A stretch of DNA of 64,000 nucleotides from CF-13 sp036782775 (GCA_036782775.1 DAIPYJ010000001.1:1-64000), one strand, 5' to 3'. Counted from the stretch's first letter, positions 35,668 to 44,615 are shown. Translations and numbers: made by a program. Notes: a model not told the origin generated them from the sequence alone.

Positions 35668-36481
35668 CGTTGATCGTGATCTTGCCGTCGCGGCGCAGCG
35701 CCGACTCCTGGTCGGTCAGAAAGCTCGTGAACCAGCCGGGCGTCCCCTGCGCGCTGATCATGTCCACCGTGGGCGCGAGGATGAGGATAACCGCGAGGTG
35801 GACCTGGTCGGCGCGGCGTTCCAGGACCTTGGCGATGACAAACCCGCGGCTGGTATCGACCAGGCCGCTGACGTCACCGGGCTGGAGCGTCTCGACAGCG
35901 CTGGCGAGCGACGGCTCGGGCAGATCCGCCGGCCGCAGCCAGCCGATGTCACCGTGCCGGCCGGCCGTTCCCTGGTCATCGTTGTACTTCGCCACAACAG
36001 CATCGAAGCTCTGTCCGGCCTTCAGGGCGCTCGCCGCATTGTCGGCGCGCTGCCGGGCCATCGCCTGCAACAGCGCCACCTCCATGAGCAGCGCGCGCTC
36101 GTAATCCCGAAAGCTCTGGTCGCTAAAGCCATTCCGGCGCAAAGCCTGGCTGAAGCTCGCCGACCCCGCGGCGTCCTCCAGTTGCGTAATACGCAGGTTC
36201 ACGTCGTGGTCGCTGATCTTGATGCCGCGCTGCGCCGCCTGCTGCTGAATGATGGTCTCGCGAATCAACTGCTCGATGGTGAAATCTTCGAGCCGCTGCG
36301 CTGGCGCGGGCGAGGGCAAGGCTTCGGGCATGCCGGCGAACGGATCGCGCGCCGACGTCACTTTCAGCCTCGCCTCGTAGGCAGCCATCGTGATCGGCTG
36401 GCCATCGACGGTCGCCGCCGCCGGTGGCGCCAGGGGAATCGGAATGCTGGGCGACGAGCAGGCAGCGATCGCGCCGGCCAT
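35645..36481 (-). CDS. Exported peptidyl-prolyl isomerase (SurA/PrsA-like lipoprotein)
   Basis: 278 residues. A lipobox-like MAGAIAAC at the start is followed by a SurA N-terminal helical domain (VDGQPITMAAYEARL, about residues 22-150) and a rotamase domain (about 165-235: FDAVVAKYNDDQGTAGRHGDIGWL). It probably folds exported proteins outside the membrane. The ATG at 36481 leaves no basic n-region. In-frame codons just upstream read DWRRFVWVL, which would complete a signal peptide, but they contain no standard start codon. Confidence 0.85.
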   Translation of the reverse strand: MAGAIAACSSPSIPIPLAPPAAATVDGQPITMAAYEARLKVTSARDPFAGMPEALPSPAPAQRLEDFTIEQLIRETIIQQQAAQRGIKISDHDVNLRITQLEDAAGSASFSQALRRNGFSDQSFRDYERALLMEVALLQAMARQRADNAASALKAGQSFDAVVAKYNDDQGTAGRHGDIGWLRPADLPEPSLASAVETLQPGDVSGLVDTSRGFVIAKVLERRADQVHLAVILILAPTVDMISAQGTPGWFTSFLTDQESALRRDGKITINVGTHAGS

Positions 36482-36506
36482 CAGGACCCAGACGAACCGG
36501 CGCCAA

Positions 36507-37415
36507 TCAGCGCCTGCCGAGTTTGACCATCCCGATGAACTCGAAGATAAATTTCAGCGCGGCCAGACTGGTGACGTGGCCGATGTCCAGCGGGGGGGCG
36601 ACTTCGTCGACGTCGAGTCCGGCGAGCTTCGCGCCCCGCAACTGGCGCAGGAAGTCGAGGAGCTCGCGCGTCGTCAGCCCGCCCGCCGAGGGCACGCCCG
36701 TGCCCGGGGCGTAGGACGGATCCAGCGAGTCGATGTCGAGGCTGATATGGAGCGCGTCGCCGCCGATTCGCGAGCCGATCTCGTCCGCAAGTTGCGAACC
36801 GGTCCATCGATGGGCCGTGGCGGCGGGAATCAGGCTCACGCCCATCTTCTTCATGTACTCGACCTCCTCCCAGTCGTAGTCGCGGCAGCCGAGCAGGGTG
36901 ACTTTACGAGGATCGATGTCGCCCAGCTCCAGGCCTCTGCGCAGTGCGCAGCCGTTCGACCAGCGGGTGTGACGCGAGACGTCGTTCAGATCCGGATGGG
37001 CATCGATATAGAGAATGCTGAGCTTGCCGTTCCAGCGGCGCTGCTGCGCCACCAGCGTCGGGCTGGCGACCGTGTGATCGCCGCCGAGCACGATGGGCAG
37101 GGTCCCCTCCGATGTCTTTTCGATCGCCTCGGCGACCGCGTCCACGTTGGCGCCCATGTCGCCGTCGACGAGCGCGACATTACCGTCATCCTGCAGCGTG
37201 ACGGAATCAAATAATTCGGCCTGCTCGCTGACCGGCGCGAAAATCGCGGACAGTTTGCGCAGCTCATCCGGCGCCTTCGCTTGGCCCGGGCGATAGAGGG
37301 ACCCCCGTTCGATCGGCACGCCGAGCACCCGAACGTCGGGTCGGGTCCCGGCTGCCGGCGGCTTGAGCCCAGCCCAGAGGGCCAAGCCTCGGGTATTGAA
37401 CTCGTGCTCGCTCAC
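36507..37415 (-). CDS. Ureohydrolase (agmatinase / guanidinobutyrase / arginase family)
   Basis: 302 residues. Binuclear Mn-site motifs are GGDHT, DAHPDLND (DAHxD type) and SLDIDSLDP (SxDxDxxDP), so catalysis looks intact. The family hydrolyses a guanidino group to urea. In context it clusters with a GABA-type aminotransferase and an aldehyde dehydrogenase, which favours guanidinobutyrase or agmatinase over arginase; the sequence alone does not settle it. The ATG overlaps the upstream hydrolase stop by 4 nt (ATGA). Confidence 0.9.
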   Translation of the reverse strand: MSEHEFNTRGLALWAGLKPPAAGTRPDVRVLGVPIERGSLYRPGQAKAPDELRKLSAIFAPVSEQAELFDSVTLQDDGNVALVDGDMGANVDAVAEAIEKTSEGTLPIVLGGDHTVASPTLVAQQRRWNGKLSILYIDAHPDLNDVSRHTRWSNGCALRRGLELGDIDPRKVTLLGCRDYDWEEVEYMKKMGVSLIPAATAHRWTGSQLADEIGSRIGGDALHISLDIDSLDPSYAPGTGVPSAGGLTTRELLDFLRQLRGAKLAGLDVDEVAPPLDIGHVTSLAALKFIFEFIGMVKLGRR

Positions 37416-38293
37416 GTACGTAAAAAGCCCGTGATCGCCTCAACTTGCGCGGCGATCAGGGTCGGCGTCCAGCCGTGACCGGCCGATTCGATGACGCGAA
37501 TCTCCGCCTGCGGCATCAGCTCCCGCAGCTTGCGGATCCCGCTCACGTCCACGATGCGGTCGTCGGCGGCAACGACGATGAGCGCCGGCTTGCGCCAGCC
37601 GGCCAGGAACTGGCGGTAGTCTCGCCGGATCCCGTCGCGCAGCCACTCGCGCGCAGTGCGACCATCGGCCCGGCGCTGGTTGTCGAAATTCACCTGCGCA
37701 TCGTACGGATCGACGCCCGGGCCTTCAACTAAAAAGCGCTTATACAAGTCCGACACGAGGCGATTGCGCCGCAGCCGGTCGACGCACCAGAAGACCGGCG
37801 CCGAGGTGAAGACCCCCACCTGCCGCTTGAAGGCATCGCGGACGGTGGCTGGGGAGTAGATCGGGGTATGCAGGACGAGGCGAGCAACCTGCTGCGGCCA
37901 GCGCGAGGCGTACTCGAGGGCGACGGTCGCGCCCAGGCAGATGCCGCCGATGTCGTGCTCCCCGAGTCCGAGACGGTCCGCGAACCGGTGTAAGAAATTC
38001 GCCTGGCTGGCGACGCTGGTTGGCGGCGAACCAGGCGCCGTCTCGCCGCAACCCGGCAGGTCGGGGATCAGCACGCGCCGATGGCCGGCAAAGGCCGGCC
38101 CCCAGGTGTGAAAGTTCTCGAGCGAGCCGATGAAGCCGTGCGCAAGGAGCAGTGGCGGGCCCGATCCCTGGTCGAGGTAGCGGACCCGCCGGTTGTCTAA
38201 CTCGAGAAACCTGACGTTCTCCGCGCTTACTCTCCCGTGTCGATCTGCGCCCGCTGTAAGCGGCCGGAGTAATCGATGTAGACCGTCTTCCAT
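37412..38293 (-). CDS. Alpha/beta hydrolase
   Basis: About 273-293 residues. Oxyanion-hole motif LLLAHGFIGSLENF, nucleophile elbow GGICLGATVALEYAS (Cys in the nucleophile position: G-x-C-x-G), acid AADDRIVD and His in IESAGHGWTP. A Cys nucleophile is known from dienelactone hydrolases and suggests the same here. The conserved part begins near 38230 with a GTA codon, not a valid start. The annotated ATG at 38293 lies 67 bp inside the aldehyde dehydrogenase gene. The true start is uncertain. Confidence 0.8.
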   Translation of the reverse strand: MEDGLHRLLRPLTAGADRHGRVSAENVRFLELDNRRVRYLDQGSGPPLLLAHGFIGSLENFHTWGPAFAGHRRVLIPDLPGCGETAPGSPPTSVASQANFLHRFADRLGLGEHDIGGICLGATVALEYASRWPQQVARLVLHTPIYSPATVRDAFKRQVGVFTSAPVFWCVDRLRRNRLVSDLYKRFLVEGPGVDPYDAQVNFDNQRRADGRTAREWLRDGIRRDYRQFLAGWRKPALIVVAADDRIVDVSGIRKLRELMPQAEIRVIESAGHGWTPTLIAAQVEAITGFLRT

Positions 38294-39744
38294 TCGGTGA
38301 ACTCGTCGAGGGCGACCGTGCCTGCCTCGCGGTGACCATTGCCGGTGTTCTTGACGCCGCCAAAGGGAAGTTGGATCTCGGCGCCGATCGTCGGCGCGTT
38401 CACGTAAACGATGCCCGACTGCATTTCCTCGATCGCGTGAAACGCCTTGCGCAGATCATTCGTGTAGATCGACATCGAGAGGCCGTACTGCGTCGAATTC
38501 GCGACGTCGAGCGCTTCCTCGAGGTTGCTAACCGGCATGACCAGCGTCGAGGGCCCGAAGATCTCTTCCTGCGCCATGCGCATGTCTTTGCGGCCGTCCG
38601 CGAAGATGGTCGGCCGGTAGAACCAGCCGTCCGAGCCGGCGAAATCGCCACCGTGCACCAGCCGCGCATGCTCCTGCTTGCCGATCTCGGTGTACTCGTG
38701 GACTTTCTTCAACGCGCTCTCGTTGATCACCGGCCCCATATCGGTGTTGGATTCGAGGCCGTCGCCGACCTTCATTTTGCCGGCACGCTCTTGAAGCAAG
38801 TCGACGAAGTCTTTCTCGACTTTCCGGTCCACGATCAAGCGCGAGGCCGCCGTGCAGCGCTGGCCTGACGTCCCGAAGGCGGCCCACAGCGCGCCATCGA
38901 CGGCGAGCGGGACATCCGCGTCGTCGAGCACGACGATGCAATTCTTGCCGCCGAGCTCGAGGCCCAGACGCTTGAGATGGCGGCCGGCGATCTCCGCAAT
39001 GTGCTTGCCCGCCGCGGTCGAGCCGGTGAACGAGATGCCCTGGATGCGCGGATCCTGGACCAGCACGTCGCCGACCTCGGCGCCGCTCCCGGTCACCAGG
39101 TTGAGGACGCCACCGGGCAGACCGGCTTCTTCGAAAATCTCGACCAGCTTGGTCGCGACGATCGGCGTGTCAGACGCGGGCTTGAAGACGACGGCGTTGC
39201 CGGCCATCACGGCCGGAAAGATCTTCCAGGACGGGATCGCCATCGGAAAGTTCCATGGCGTGATGCACGCGATCACGCCCAGCGGCACGCGCTCGGTTAT
39301 GCAGTACTTGTTTCGCAGCTCCGACGGCACCGTCTCGCCATGCGGCCGGCGGCCGAAGCCGGCGGCGTATTTGCCCATGTCGATCGCTTCCTGTACGTCG
39401 CCGCGGGTTTCTTTCAGGACCTTGCCCATCTCCTGCGTCATTAGCCGGGCGAGTTCTTCTTTTCGTTCTTCGAGTAAGAGCGCCGCCTTCAGCGCGATTT
39501 CGCCACGCGCCGGCGCCGGCGTGTGACGCCAGCCGGGAAAGGCCTTTTGCGCTGCCTCGATCGCGGCGTTGACGTCCTGCGAATTCGACGCCTGCATCAC
39601 GCCGAGCACCTCGTCTTTGTGCGCCGGGTTGGTGGACGTAAACGTTTTGCCGGACTTCGACTCGACCCAGCGGCCGCCGATGTAGTTCTTGTAGAGCTTG
39701 CCCTCGGTCTTGGACTTTGGTTCGCTTGTCATCGTCTGGCTCAT
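38227..39744 (-). CDS. NAD(P)-dependent aldehyde dehydrogenase
   Basis: 505 residues, ALDH superfamily. It has the cofactor site TPWNFPMAIPSWKIFPAVMAGNAVVFKPA, the general base Glu in LELGGKN, the catalytic Cys in GTSGQRCTAAS and the C-terminal block LPFGGVKNTGNGHREAG. It oxidises an aldehyde to an acid. It sits downstream of a class III aminotransferase by 36 nt, so a semialdehyde such as succinic semialdehyde is the likely substrate, but aminoadipic or other semialdehydes are equally possible. Confidence 0.93.
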   Translation of the reverse strand: MSQTMTSEPKSKTEGKLYKNYIGGRWVESKSGKTFTSTNPAHKDEVLGVMQASNSQDVNAAIEAAQKAFPGWRHTPAPARGEIALKAALLLEERKEELARLMTQEMGKVLKETRGDVQEAIDMGKYAAGFGRRPHGETVPSELRNKYCITERVPLGVIACITPWNFPMAIPSWKIFPAVMAGNAVVFKPASDTPIVATKLVEIFEEAGLPGGVLNLVTGSGAEVGDVLVQDPRIQGISFTGSTAAGKHIAEIAGRHLKRLGLELGGKNCIVVLDDADVPLAVDGALWAAFGTSGQRCTAASRLIVDRKVEKDFVDLLQERAGKMKVGDGLESNTDMGPVINESALKKVHEYTEIGKQEHARLVHGGDFAGSDGWFYRPTIFADGRKDMRMAQEEIFGPSTLVMPVSNLEEALDVANSTQYGLSMSIYTNDLRKAFHAIEEMQSGIVYVNAPTIGAEIQLPFGGVKNTGNGHREAGTVALDEFTEWKTVYIDYSGRLQRAQIDTGE

Positions 39745-39780
39745 GCTTGCCCCGTACCTCCTGTGTTTACACGCACGGCC

Positions 39781-41097
39781 TCAGGCCGCGACCTCCTTGA
39801 ACGCCGCTTCGAGAATCTGCCATCCCTCGTCGAGCTCCGCTTGCGAGATATTCAACGGCGGCACCAGCCGGAGAACATTGTCCTCCGTGCCGCAGCTGAG
39901 GATCACCAGTCCCGAATCGAGGCACACCTGCCGAATGGATTTTTGTAAGTGCTTGTCCGGCTTGCCCGACGCCTCGATGAGTTCCACGCCAACCATGAGC
40001 CCGAGGCCACGGACATCGCCGATCGCGGGCACGCGCTGCTGGAGATCGCGTAGGCGAGCCATCAACTGCCCGCCCTTGTCACGCGCGTTTTCCAGGATCT
40101 TGTCGCGCTCGAAGACATCGAGCGTCGCGATCCCCGCCGCGCACGACACGGGGTTGCCCCCAAATGTCGACCCATGCGCCGCAGGCTCCCAGCGATCCAT
40201 CAAGGCGCTCTTGGCAACGATCGCGCTCAGCGGCAAGCCCGAGGCGATCGATTTCGCCAGCGTCATGATGTCGGGGACCACGCCGGTGTGCTCGCTCGCG
40301 AACATCTTGCCGGTCCGGCCGTAGCCGGACTGAACTTCGTCCGCGATCAGCAGAATCTCGTGCTCGTCGCAGAGGGCGCGAAGCCGCGGCATGAACCCGG
40401 CGGGCGGCACCACGTAGCCGCCTTCGCCCAACACCGGCTCGACGATGAAGGCGGCGATGTTCTTCGGTGGCACCCGGGTATCGAGCATCTGCGCGATCGC
40501 GTCGAAGACATACTCGAGCGTCGCCTCGTCGCCCGGCCCGGATGGATTGCGATAGGCGTAGGGATAGGGCACGTGGTAGACACTCGGCAAGAACGGCTCG
40601 TAGCGCTCGCGGTAATAGCTCTTCGAGGCCGTCAGCGAAAGCGCACCATAGGTCCGGCCGTGAAAGGCGCCCTGGAAGCCGACCAGCGCCGGGCGGCCCG
40701 TGACGTAGCGCGCCAGCTTGATCGCGCCCTCGACCGCCTCCGCGCCCGAGTTGGCGAAGAAGACTTTGTCGAGCTTGCCTGGGGCAACCTCGGCGATCCG
40801 TTCCGCCAGCTCGATGGCCGGCTGATGGTGGGCGACGACGGACGTATGAACGAGCCGGTCGAGCTGCTCGTGCGCGGCGCGCAGCACGTCCGGTTGGCCG
40901 TGGCCGAGATTGGTGACCGCAATGCCGGAGGCGAAGTCCAGATAACGACGGCCGTCGACCGTGTAGAGATACGAGCCTTTCGCATGTTCGATAACGAGCG
41001 GCGTGTAGCGATAGAGAACCTGCGAGAGATGCTCGCGTTCGCGAGCCAGCCAGTCTTCCTGGCTATCGCCGGCGGGTTGTTCCTTGACGAGTCTCAT
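39781..41097 (-). CDS. gabT: Class III aminotransferase, probable 4-aminobutyrate aminotransferase
   Basis: 438 residues, PLP enzyme of the omega-aminotransferase family. Motifs are GSYLYTVDGRRYLDFASGIAVTNLGH, FANSGAEAVEGAIKLAR, IADEVQSGYGRTGKMFA (Asp that binds PLP N1) and TLAKSIASGLPLSA (PLP Lys), plus HGSTFGGNP. ATG at 41097 was chosen for its AAGGAGG 4-5 nt upstream; longer frames add non-conserved sequence. It heads the minus-strand run aminotransferase, aldehyde dehydrogenase, hydrolase, ureohydrolase. GABA is a likely substrate; ornithine or lysine-type diamines are possible. Confidence 0.85.
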   Translation of the reverse strand: MRLVKEQPAGDSQEDWLAREREHLSQVLYRYTPLVIEHAKGSYLYTVDGRRYLDFASGIAVTNLGHGQPDVLRAAHEQLDRLVHTSVVAHHQPAIELAERIAEVAPGKLDKVFFANSGAEAVEGAIKLARYVTGRPALVGFQGAFHGRTYGALSLTASKSYYRERYEPFLPSVYHVPYPYAYRNPSGPGDEATLEYVFDAIAQMLDTRVPPKNIAAFIVEPVLGEGGYVVPPAGFMPRLRALCDEHEILLIADEVQSGYGRTGKMFASEHTGVVPDIMTLAKSIASGLPLSAIVAKSALMDRWEPAAHGSTFGGNPVSCAAGIATLDVFERDKILENARDKGGQLMARLRDLQQRVPAIGDVRGLGLMVGVELIEASGKPDKHLQKSIRQVCLDSGLVILSCGTEDNVLRLVPPLNISQAELDEGWQILEAAFKEVAA

Positions 41098-41250
41098 AAA
41101 GCCTCCTTGATGTTCTATCCGAGTCGGGCAGGTCGCCCGCTCGCGGCGGAGGCTGGCCATCGTTCGCGGCCCACCAGGTGCAGGAGATTCCGTGTTTCAT
41201 AGCCGCCGTTGATGCAACGGCAGGCTAATGCTAGTTCTTTGCATCCCGAT

Positions 41251-41283
41251 CTCCCTCTCCGGTGTGAGAAAGGCCAGGGTGGG
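41251..41283. repeat. CTCCC/GGGAG palindromic repeat, copy 6 (degenerate)
   Basis: CTCCCTCTCC-GGTGT-GAGAAAGG followed by CCAGGGTGGG. A partial copy of the family with a decayed stem, located just after the stop of the membrane protein at 41285 and before the aminotransferase promoter. Confidence 0.5.
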
Positions 41284-41284
41284 C

Positions 41285-42031
41285 TTAGCGCGACGCGGCC
41301 GGTTCCAGCCTCGCGGCTCGCCTCGGCGCCCGTTGCGCAGCCAGAAATCCGCCGAACATGATCAGCACGCCGATTGCCTGGCCGACGTAGAAGACCTCGT
41401 AAACGTGGAAAAGCCTCGTCAGGCTGGACGCGCCGGCGACGATGAAGGCGCCCACCGCGATCAGCACCATCGCCACGGTCCGCGACCCAGCACCACCCCG
41501 CCGCCAGGCGGCATAAGCCGACCACAGGGCGCCGCCCACGAGGACGATCGTCCCCACCGTGTTGATGAGTATCGCCATTGCGATCGCGAGCACGTCGAAG
41601 ATCCCTCCCTGGACCCGGATCGTGTCGGTGTTCGGCACCTCGTGGGTCTGAAGCTTGGCGACATCGAGACTGGCTCCCAGGATGCCAACCAGCCCGATCG
41701 CCCCCAGGATCGCCAGCGATACGAGCGCAATACGCTGATAGCGCGGCGATAGGAGATAGACCTCGCCCAGCGCCAGGACACCGACGAGGATGATTCCGCC
41801 GAAGAAGTAATAGCCGCGGTAGAGCATCGGCGACCAGCCATTGGCTGCGCCGATTACTTCGGTCAGGGCTGCTATTGCGTAAAACGCAAGCGCGATGCCC
41901 CAGGCGAGCAGAGAGGGCCGGGGTTTGTTCCGGTACTGGTTGAGCAGCGTCGCGGCAAAGGCGACGCTGACGAGAAAGGCGACCAGGGCGTAAAAGGCCA
42001 TCGCTTGGACCAGTCTAGGCAACCACCCCAT
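41285..42031 (-). CDS. Seven-helix membrane protein, unknown
   Basis: About 248 residues from ATG at 42031 (MGWLPRLVQAMAFY). Seven hydrophobic helices are visible, with short loops and no enzyme motif. An acidic, aromatic loop near the middle (GASLDVAKLQTHEVPNTDTIRVQGG) is the longest soluble part. It is divergent from parA across a region with DnaA-like boxes. Unassigned. Confidence 0.7.
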   Translation of the reverse strand: MGWLPRLVQAMAFYALVAFLVSVAFAATLLNQYRNKPRPSLLAWGIALAFYAIAALTEVIGAANGWSPMLYRGYYFFGGIILVGVLALGEVYLLSPRYQRIALVSLAILGAIGLVGILGASLDVAKLQTHEVPNTDTIRVQGGIFDVLAIAMAILINTVGTIVLVGGALWSAYAAWRRGGAGSRTVAMVLIAVGAFIVAGASSLTRLFHVYEVFYVGQAIGVLIMFGGFLAAQRAPRRAARLEPAASR

Positions 42032-42047
42032 CCGCTCTGGACCTGAC

Positions 42048-42087
42048 TTGTCCACAGCTTGCGCCCAAATTACCCACTTGTGCACAA
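42048..42087. promoter_or_regulatory. DnaA-box-like 9-mers upstream of parA
   Basis: TTGTCCACA (42048-42056) equals the high-GC (actinobacterial) DnaA box. TTGTGCACA (42078-42086) differs at one base and is part of the perfect palindrome TTGTGCACAA (42078-42087), so it can also be read on the other strand. They lie just upstream of the parA promoter. Confidence 0.4.
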
Positions 42088-42095
42088 CGCCGAAC

Positions 42096-42124
42096 TTGAC
42101 GCGAGGCTCATATTCAAGTTAAAT
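42096..42124 (+). promoter_or_regulatory. Sigma-70-type promoter of parA
   Basis: The -35 is TTGACG (42096-42101), the spacer 17 nt and the -10 TTAAAT (42119-42124). The start codon TTG is at 42164, so the leader is about 35 nt. Confidence 0.6.
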
Positions 42125-42163
42125 AGCCGCAGCCACGGTCCACTACAGAGGTCTAGCACGCGT

Positions 42164-42988
42164 TTGAGCAGAGTCATCGCAGTGGCCAACCAGAAAGGCG
42201 GGGTTGGGAAGACGACCACCGCCGTCAACCTGGGATGCGCCCTCGCTGAGCTCGGTAAGCGCGTCCTCCTGATCGACCTCGATCCCCAGGGTCATCTGAC
42301 GATCAACATGGGGTTCAAGCATCCCGACCAGATCGAGCTGACGCTCTATCACTTACTGCTCGATCCCCAGGTCACCCTCGGCCACGCCGTAAAGCACACC
42401 AACTTGGGCGTGGATTTCATCCCCGCCAACATCGAGCTCTCCGGCGCCGAGATTCAGCTGGTCTCGGAGATGGGCCGCGAGACGTTTCTGAAGGAGAAGC
42501 TCGCCGCCGGTCAGGAAGAGTACGACTTCATGGTGATCGACTGCCCTCCCAGCCTGGGGCTGCTCTGCGTCAACGCGCTGGTCGCGGCCGACGAGGTCAT
42601 CATCCCGCTGCAGTGCGAGTACTTCGGCATGAAAGGGATGCAGTTACTCCAGAACACCATCGAGCGCGTGCGCGCGAAGCTCAATCCGAGGCTGCGAATC
42701 AGCGGCATCCTGGCAACGATCCACAAGTCGCGCACGCTCCACTCCCAGGAGGTCCTCGAGCTGGTGCGCGAGCGCTACGGCGACGTTGTCTTCGACGTGG
42801 TGATCAAGGACAGCATTCGCTTCGCCGAGACGCCGCTCGCCGGCATGTCGATCCTGCAATACGCGGGTAGCTCCGAGGGCGCCAACGCCTATCGCAACCT
42901 GGCCAAGGCCGTGATCACGCGCGAGCCGGCGCCAGCCGAGCCGGCAGCGCCCAAGCCGGCCGAGCAACCCGTCGCCAGTCGTGTTTGA
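42164..42988 (+). CDS. parA: ParA/Soj-family ATPase
   Basis: 274 residues. The deviant Walker A NQKGGVGKTTTAVNLG, DLDPQGHLT and the switch II region VIDCPPSLGLLCVNA are all present. ParA dimers bind DNA and are turned over by a partner to position DNA or protein cargo. The TTG at 42164 (MSRVIAVANQ) is the best start, about 40 nt after a clear promoter. The C-terminal 25 residues are Ala/Pro/Glu-rich. No ParB follows; instead a 112-residue protein starts 15 nt later. Confidence 0.93.
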   Translation: MSRVIAVANQKGGVGKTTTAVNLGCALAELGKRVLLIDLDPQGHLTINMGFKHPDQIELTLYHLLLDPQVTLGHAVKHTNLGVDFIPANIELSGAEIQLVSEMGRETFLKEKLAAGQEEYDFMVIDCPPSLGLLCVNALVAADEVIIPLQCEYFGMKGMQLLQNTIERVRAKLNPRLRISGILATIHKSRTLHSQEVLELVRERYGDVVFDVVIKDSIRFAETPLAGMSILQYAGSSEGANAYRNLAKAVITREPAPAEPAAPKPAEQPVASRV

Positions 42989-43002
42989 GCCCCTGACCGC
43001 CG

Positions 43003-43341
43003 GTGTTTAAGCGCGCCTCCTTAAGTGGCTCGGCGGATTTCTTCCAGGAGACCTCGAGCGCTCCCGAATACTTGGCCGAGACCGATCCCGAGCCCTTGCC
43101 CGCGGCCATTCATCACCTGCCCGTTCGTCCCGAGATCCAGCGCGTCATCCGCCAGGCGGTGCAGCGCGAGCCGGTTACGGTTTTTGAGTACCAGCTCACG
43201 GAATCGCAGGTCAGAGCGCTAATCGACGCGGTCCAGAAGCTGAAGTATCCGCACTCCGTAAAAGCCGGCGCCAAGCTCAGCATGGAGGAATTCGAGAGCC
43301 TCGAAGCGCTGCGCCAGGTCCTCCTCGACGGTCTGCGGTAG
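43003..43341 (+). CDS. Small protein downstream of parA, unknown
   Basis: 112 residues, GTG start, 14 nt after parA. Its N-terminal half is polar and acidic (ETSSAPEYLAETDPEPLP). Its C-terminal half looks helical (VRALIDAVQKLKYPHSV, SLEALRQVLLDGLR). It has no HTH or ParB motif. By position it could be the partner that controls ParA, as in McdB-like cargo systems, but the sequence gives no direct support. Confidence 0.6.
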   Translation: MFKRASLSGSADFFQETSSAPEYLAETDPEPLPAAIHHLPVRPEIQRVIRQAVQREPVTVFEYQLTESQVRALIDAVQKLKYPHSVKAGAKLSMEEFESLEALRQVLLDGLR

Positions 43342-43402
43342 CTGCAACTGACCTAAGCCCAGCCGGATACTTCGGTCCGTTGGCTCCCGACCGCCGACGA
43401 GC

Positions 43403-44593
43403 TCAGTCCGTTCGCGCCCGCGCCGGCACTTCGATGACCGGCGGTGTGGCAATCCACCGCCCTTCCTTGCGTTCGAGTTGCCAACGCTCCTCGTGAACCT
43501 TTCGATGATGGCTCCCGCAGAGCAGTGCCAGGTTGTCGAGCTTCGTCGGTCCACCATCGGCCCAGAACTTCACGTGATGCGACTGACACCAAGGCGCGGG
43601 CCGATCGCAGCCGGGGAATACGCAGCGTTGGTCGCGGGCGACAAGGACTCGTCGAGTCGATGGCGGCGTGGTCCGGCTGGCATGCGATATCTCGCGTTCT
43701 AGGTCACCTAGCCCGGTAATCCGGATGATCGCTGAGTCACAGGCGAGGCGCCGCACGGTCTCCATCGGGATCAGTCCGCCCCCTTCGAGCTCGCCCGCGG
43801 GGGCGCCATCGATGCCTGCCAGCGTGTCGACGCTGGTCTTCACAATCACCACCGGCCGCGGTGGCGCTCCATCCGCCCGGCCAGCCGCCACCCGCTCGCA
43901 TGCCTGGACCAACGCGTCGTGCATCCGCTGCCCCGCCGTCCGGTCGTCATTCTTTGAGGGCTTCATAAAGGGTTCCATGGCGGCGCGAATCGTCGCGGCG
44001 GCCTCTGGAACGAGTTGCCCCTCGATGCGAGCCAAGCCACCGAATGGACCAGTAATGGAGAGATAGCGACGCCTATTGGCCCAGTTTGCCTCGGCGAGTG
44101 CAGCATCGCTGTTAATGCGGTGTTCAAAGTCCTTGACCACAGCCACGAAACTTCCGGCGTCCATGCTTTCGGCAGACTTGAGCAAGTTAGCCTCCGCGGT
44201 GCGCACCGCCGTCGCCCCGACGTGCTCGGCGGTGACCGCCATCGCGAGGGCGTGGCCATAACCGATCTCGCCCCGCGCGAGGGCTTCGCCGGTGCGGGGA
44301 AGGTCCTCCAGCTGGCGGGCGACCTTGAGGTGCTGTGCGGCGTCGTTGCCGGCGAGCCTGGCATTTGTCTGCAGCCAGGGCACCATGCCCAGAGCGCCCT
44401 CCGCCTTGTAGGCGCCTGATCTTTCGAAACGGCGGGTGGCCTCAGCCGCAGCCGCCTCGAGGCGGTCGATTGCGCGGTGGCATTGAATGATGAGCTCGCC
44501 TTGCTGATCGGCCGGTTGCTCGGCGGCCCATGCGGGCAAATCACGCAGTCCCTGGCCAATGAGCTCGAGGGGCGTCTGGCCGGGCTGGCACAT
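43403..44593 (-). CDS. DUF222 / HNH endonuclease (13E12-type)
   Basis: 396 residues. The N-terminal DUF222 region (about 30-270) is followed by an HNH nuclease domain with CVFPGCDRPAPWCQSHHVKFWADGGPTKLDNLALLCGSHHRKVH: metal-binding Cys, catalytic His-His and the final Asn/His of the HNH fold. This architecture is repeated many times in actinobacterial genomes and is thought to be selfish or mobile. The ATG at 44593 is preceded by an inverted repeat in its promoter region. Confidence 0.9.
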   Translation of the reverse strand: MCQPGQTPLELIGQGLRDLPAWAAEQPADQQGELIIQCHRAIDRLEAAAAEATRRFERSGAYKAEGALGMVPWLQTNARLAGNDAAQHLKVARQLEDLPRTGEALARGEIGYGHALAMAVTAEHVGATAVRTAEANLLKSAESMDAGSFVAVVKDFEHRINSDAALAEANWANRRRYLSITGPFGGLARIEGQLVPEAAATIRAAMEPFMKPSKNDDRTAGQRMHDALVQACERVAAGRADGAPPRPVVIVKTSVDTLAGIDGAPAGELEGGGLIPMETVRRLACDSAIIRITGLGDLEREISHASRTTPPSTRRVLVARDQRCVFPGCDRPAPWCQSHHVKFWADGGPTKLDNLALLCGSHHRKVHEERWQLERKEGRWIATPPVIEVPARARTD

Positions 44594-44615
44594 GCCTGCA
44601 GGCTGTCATCTCGTC

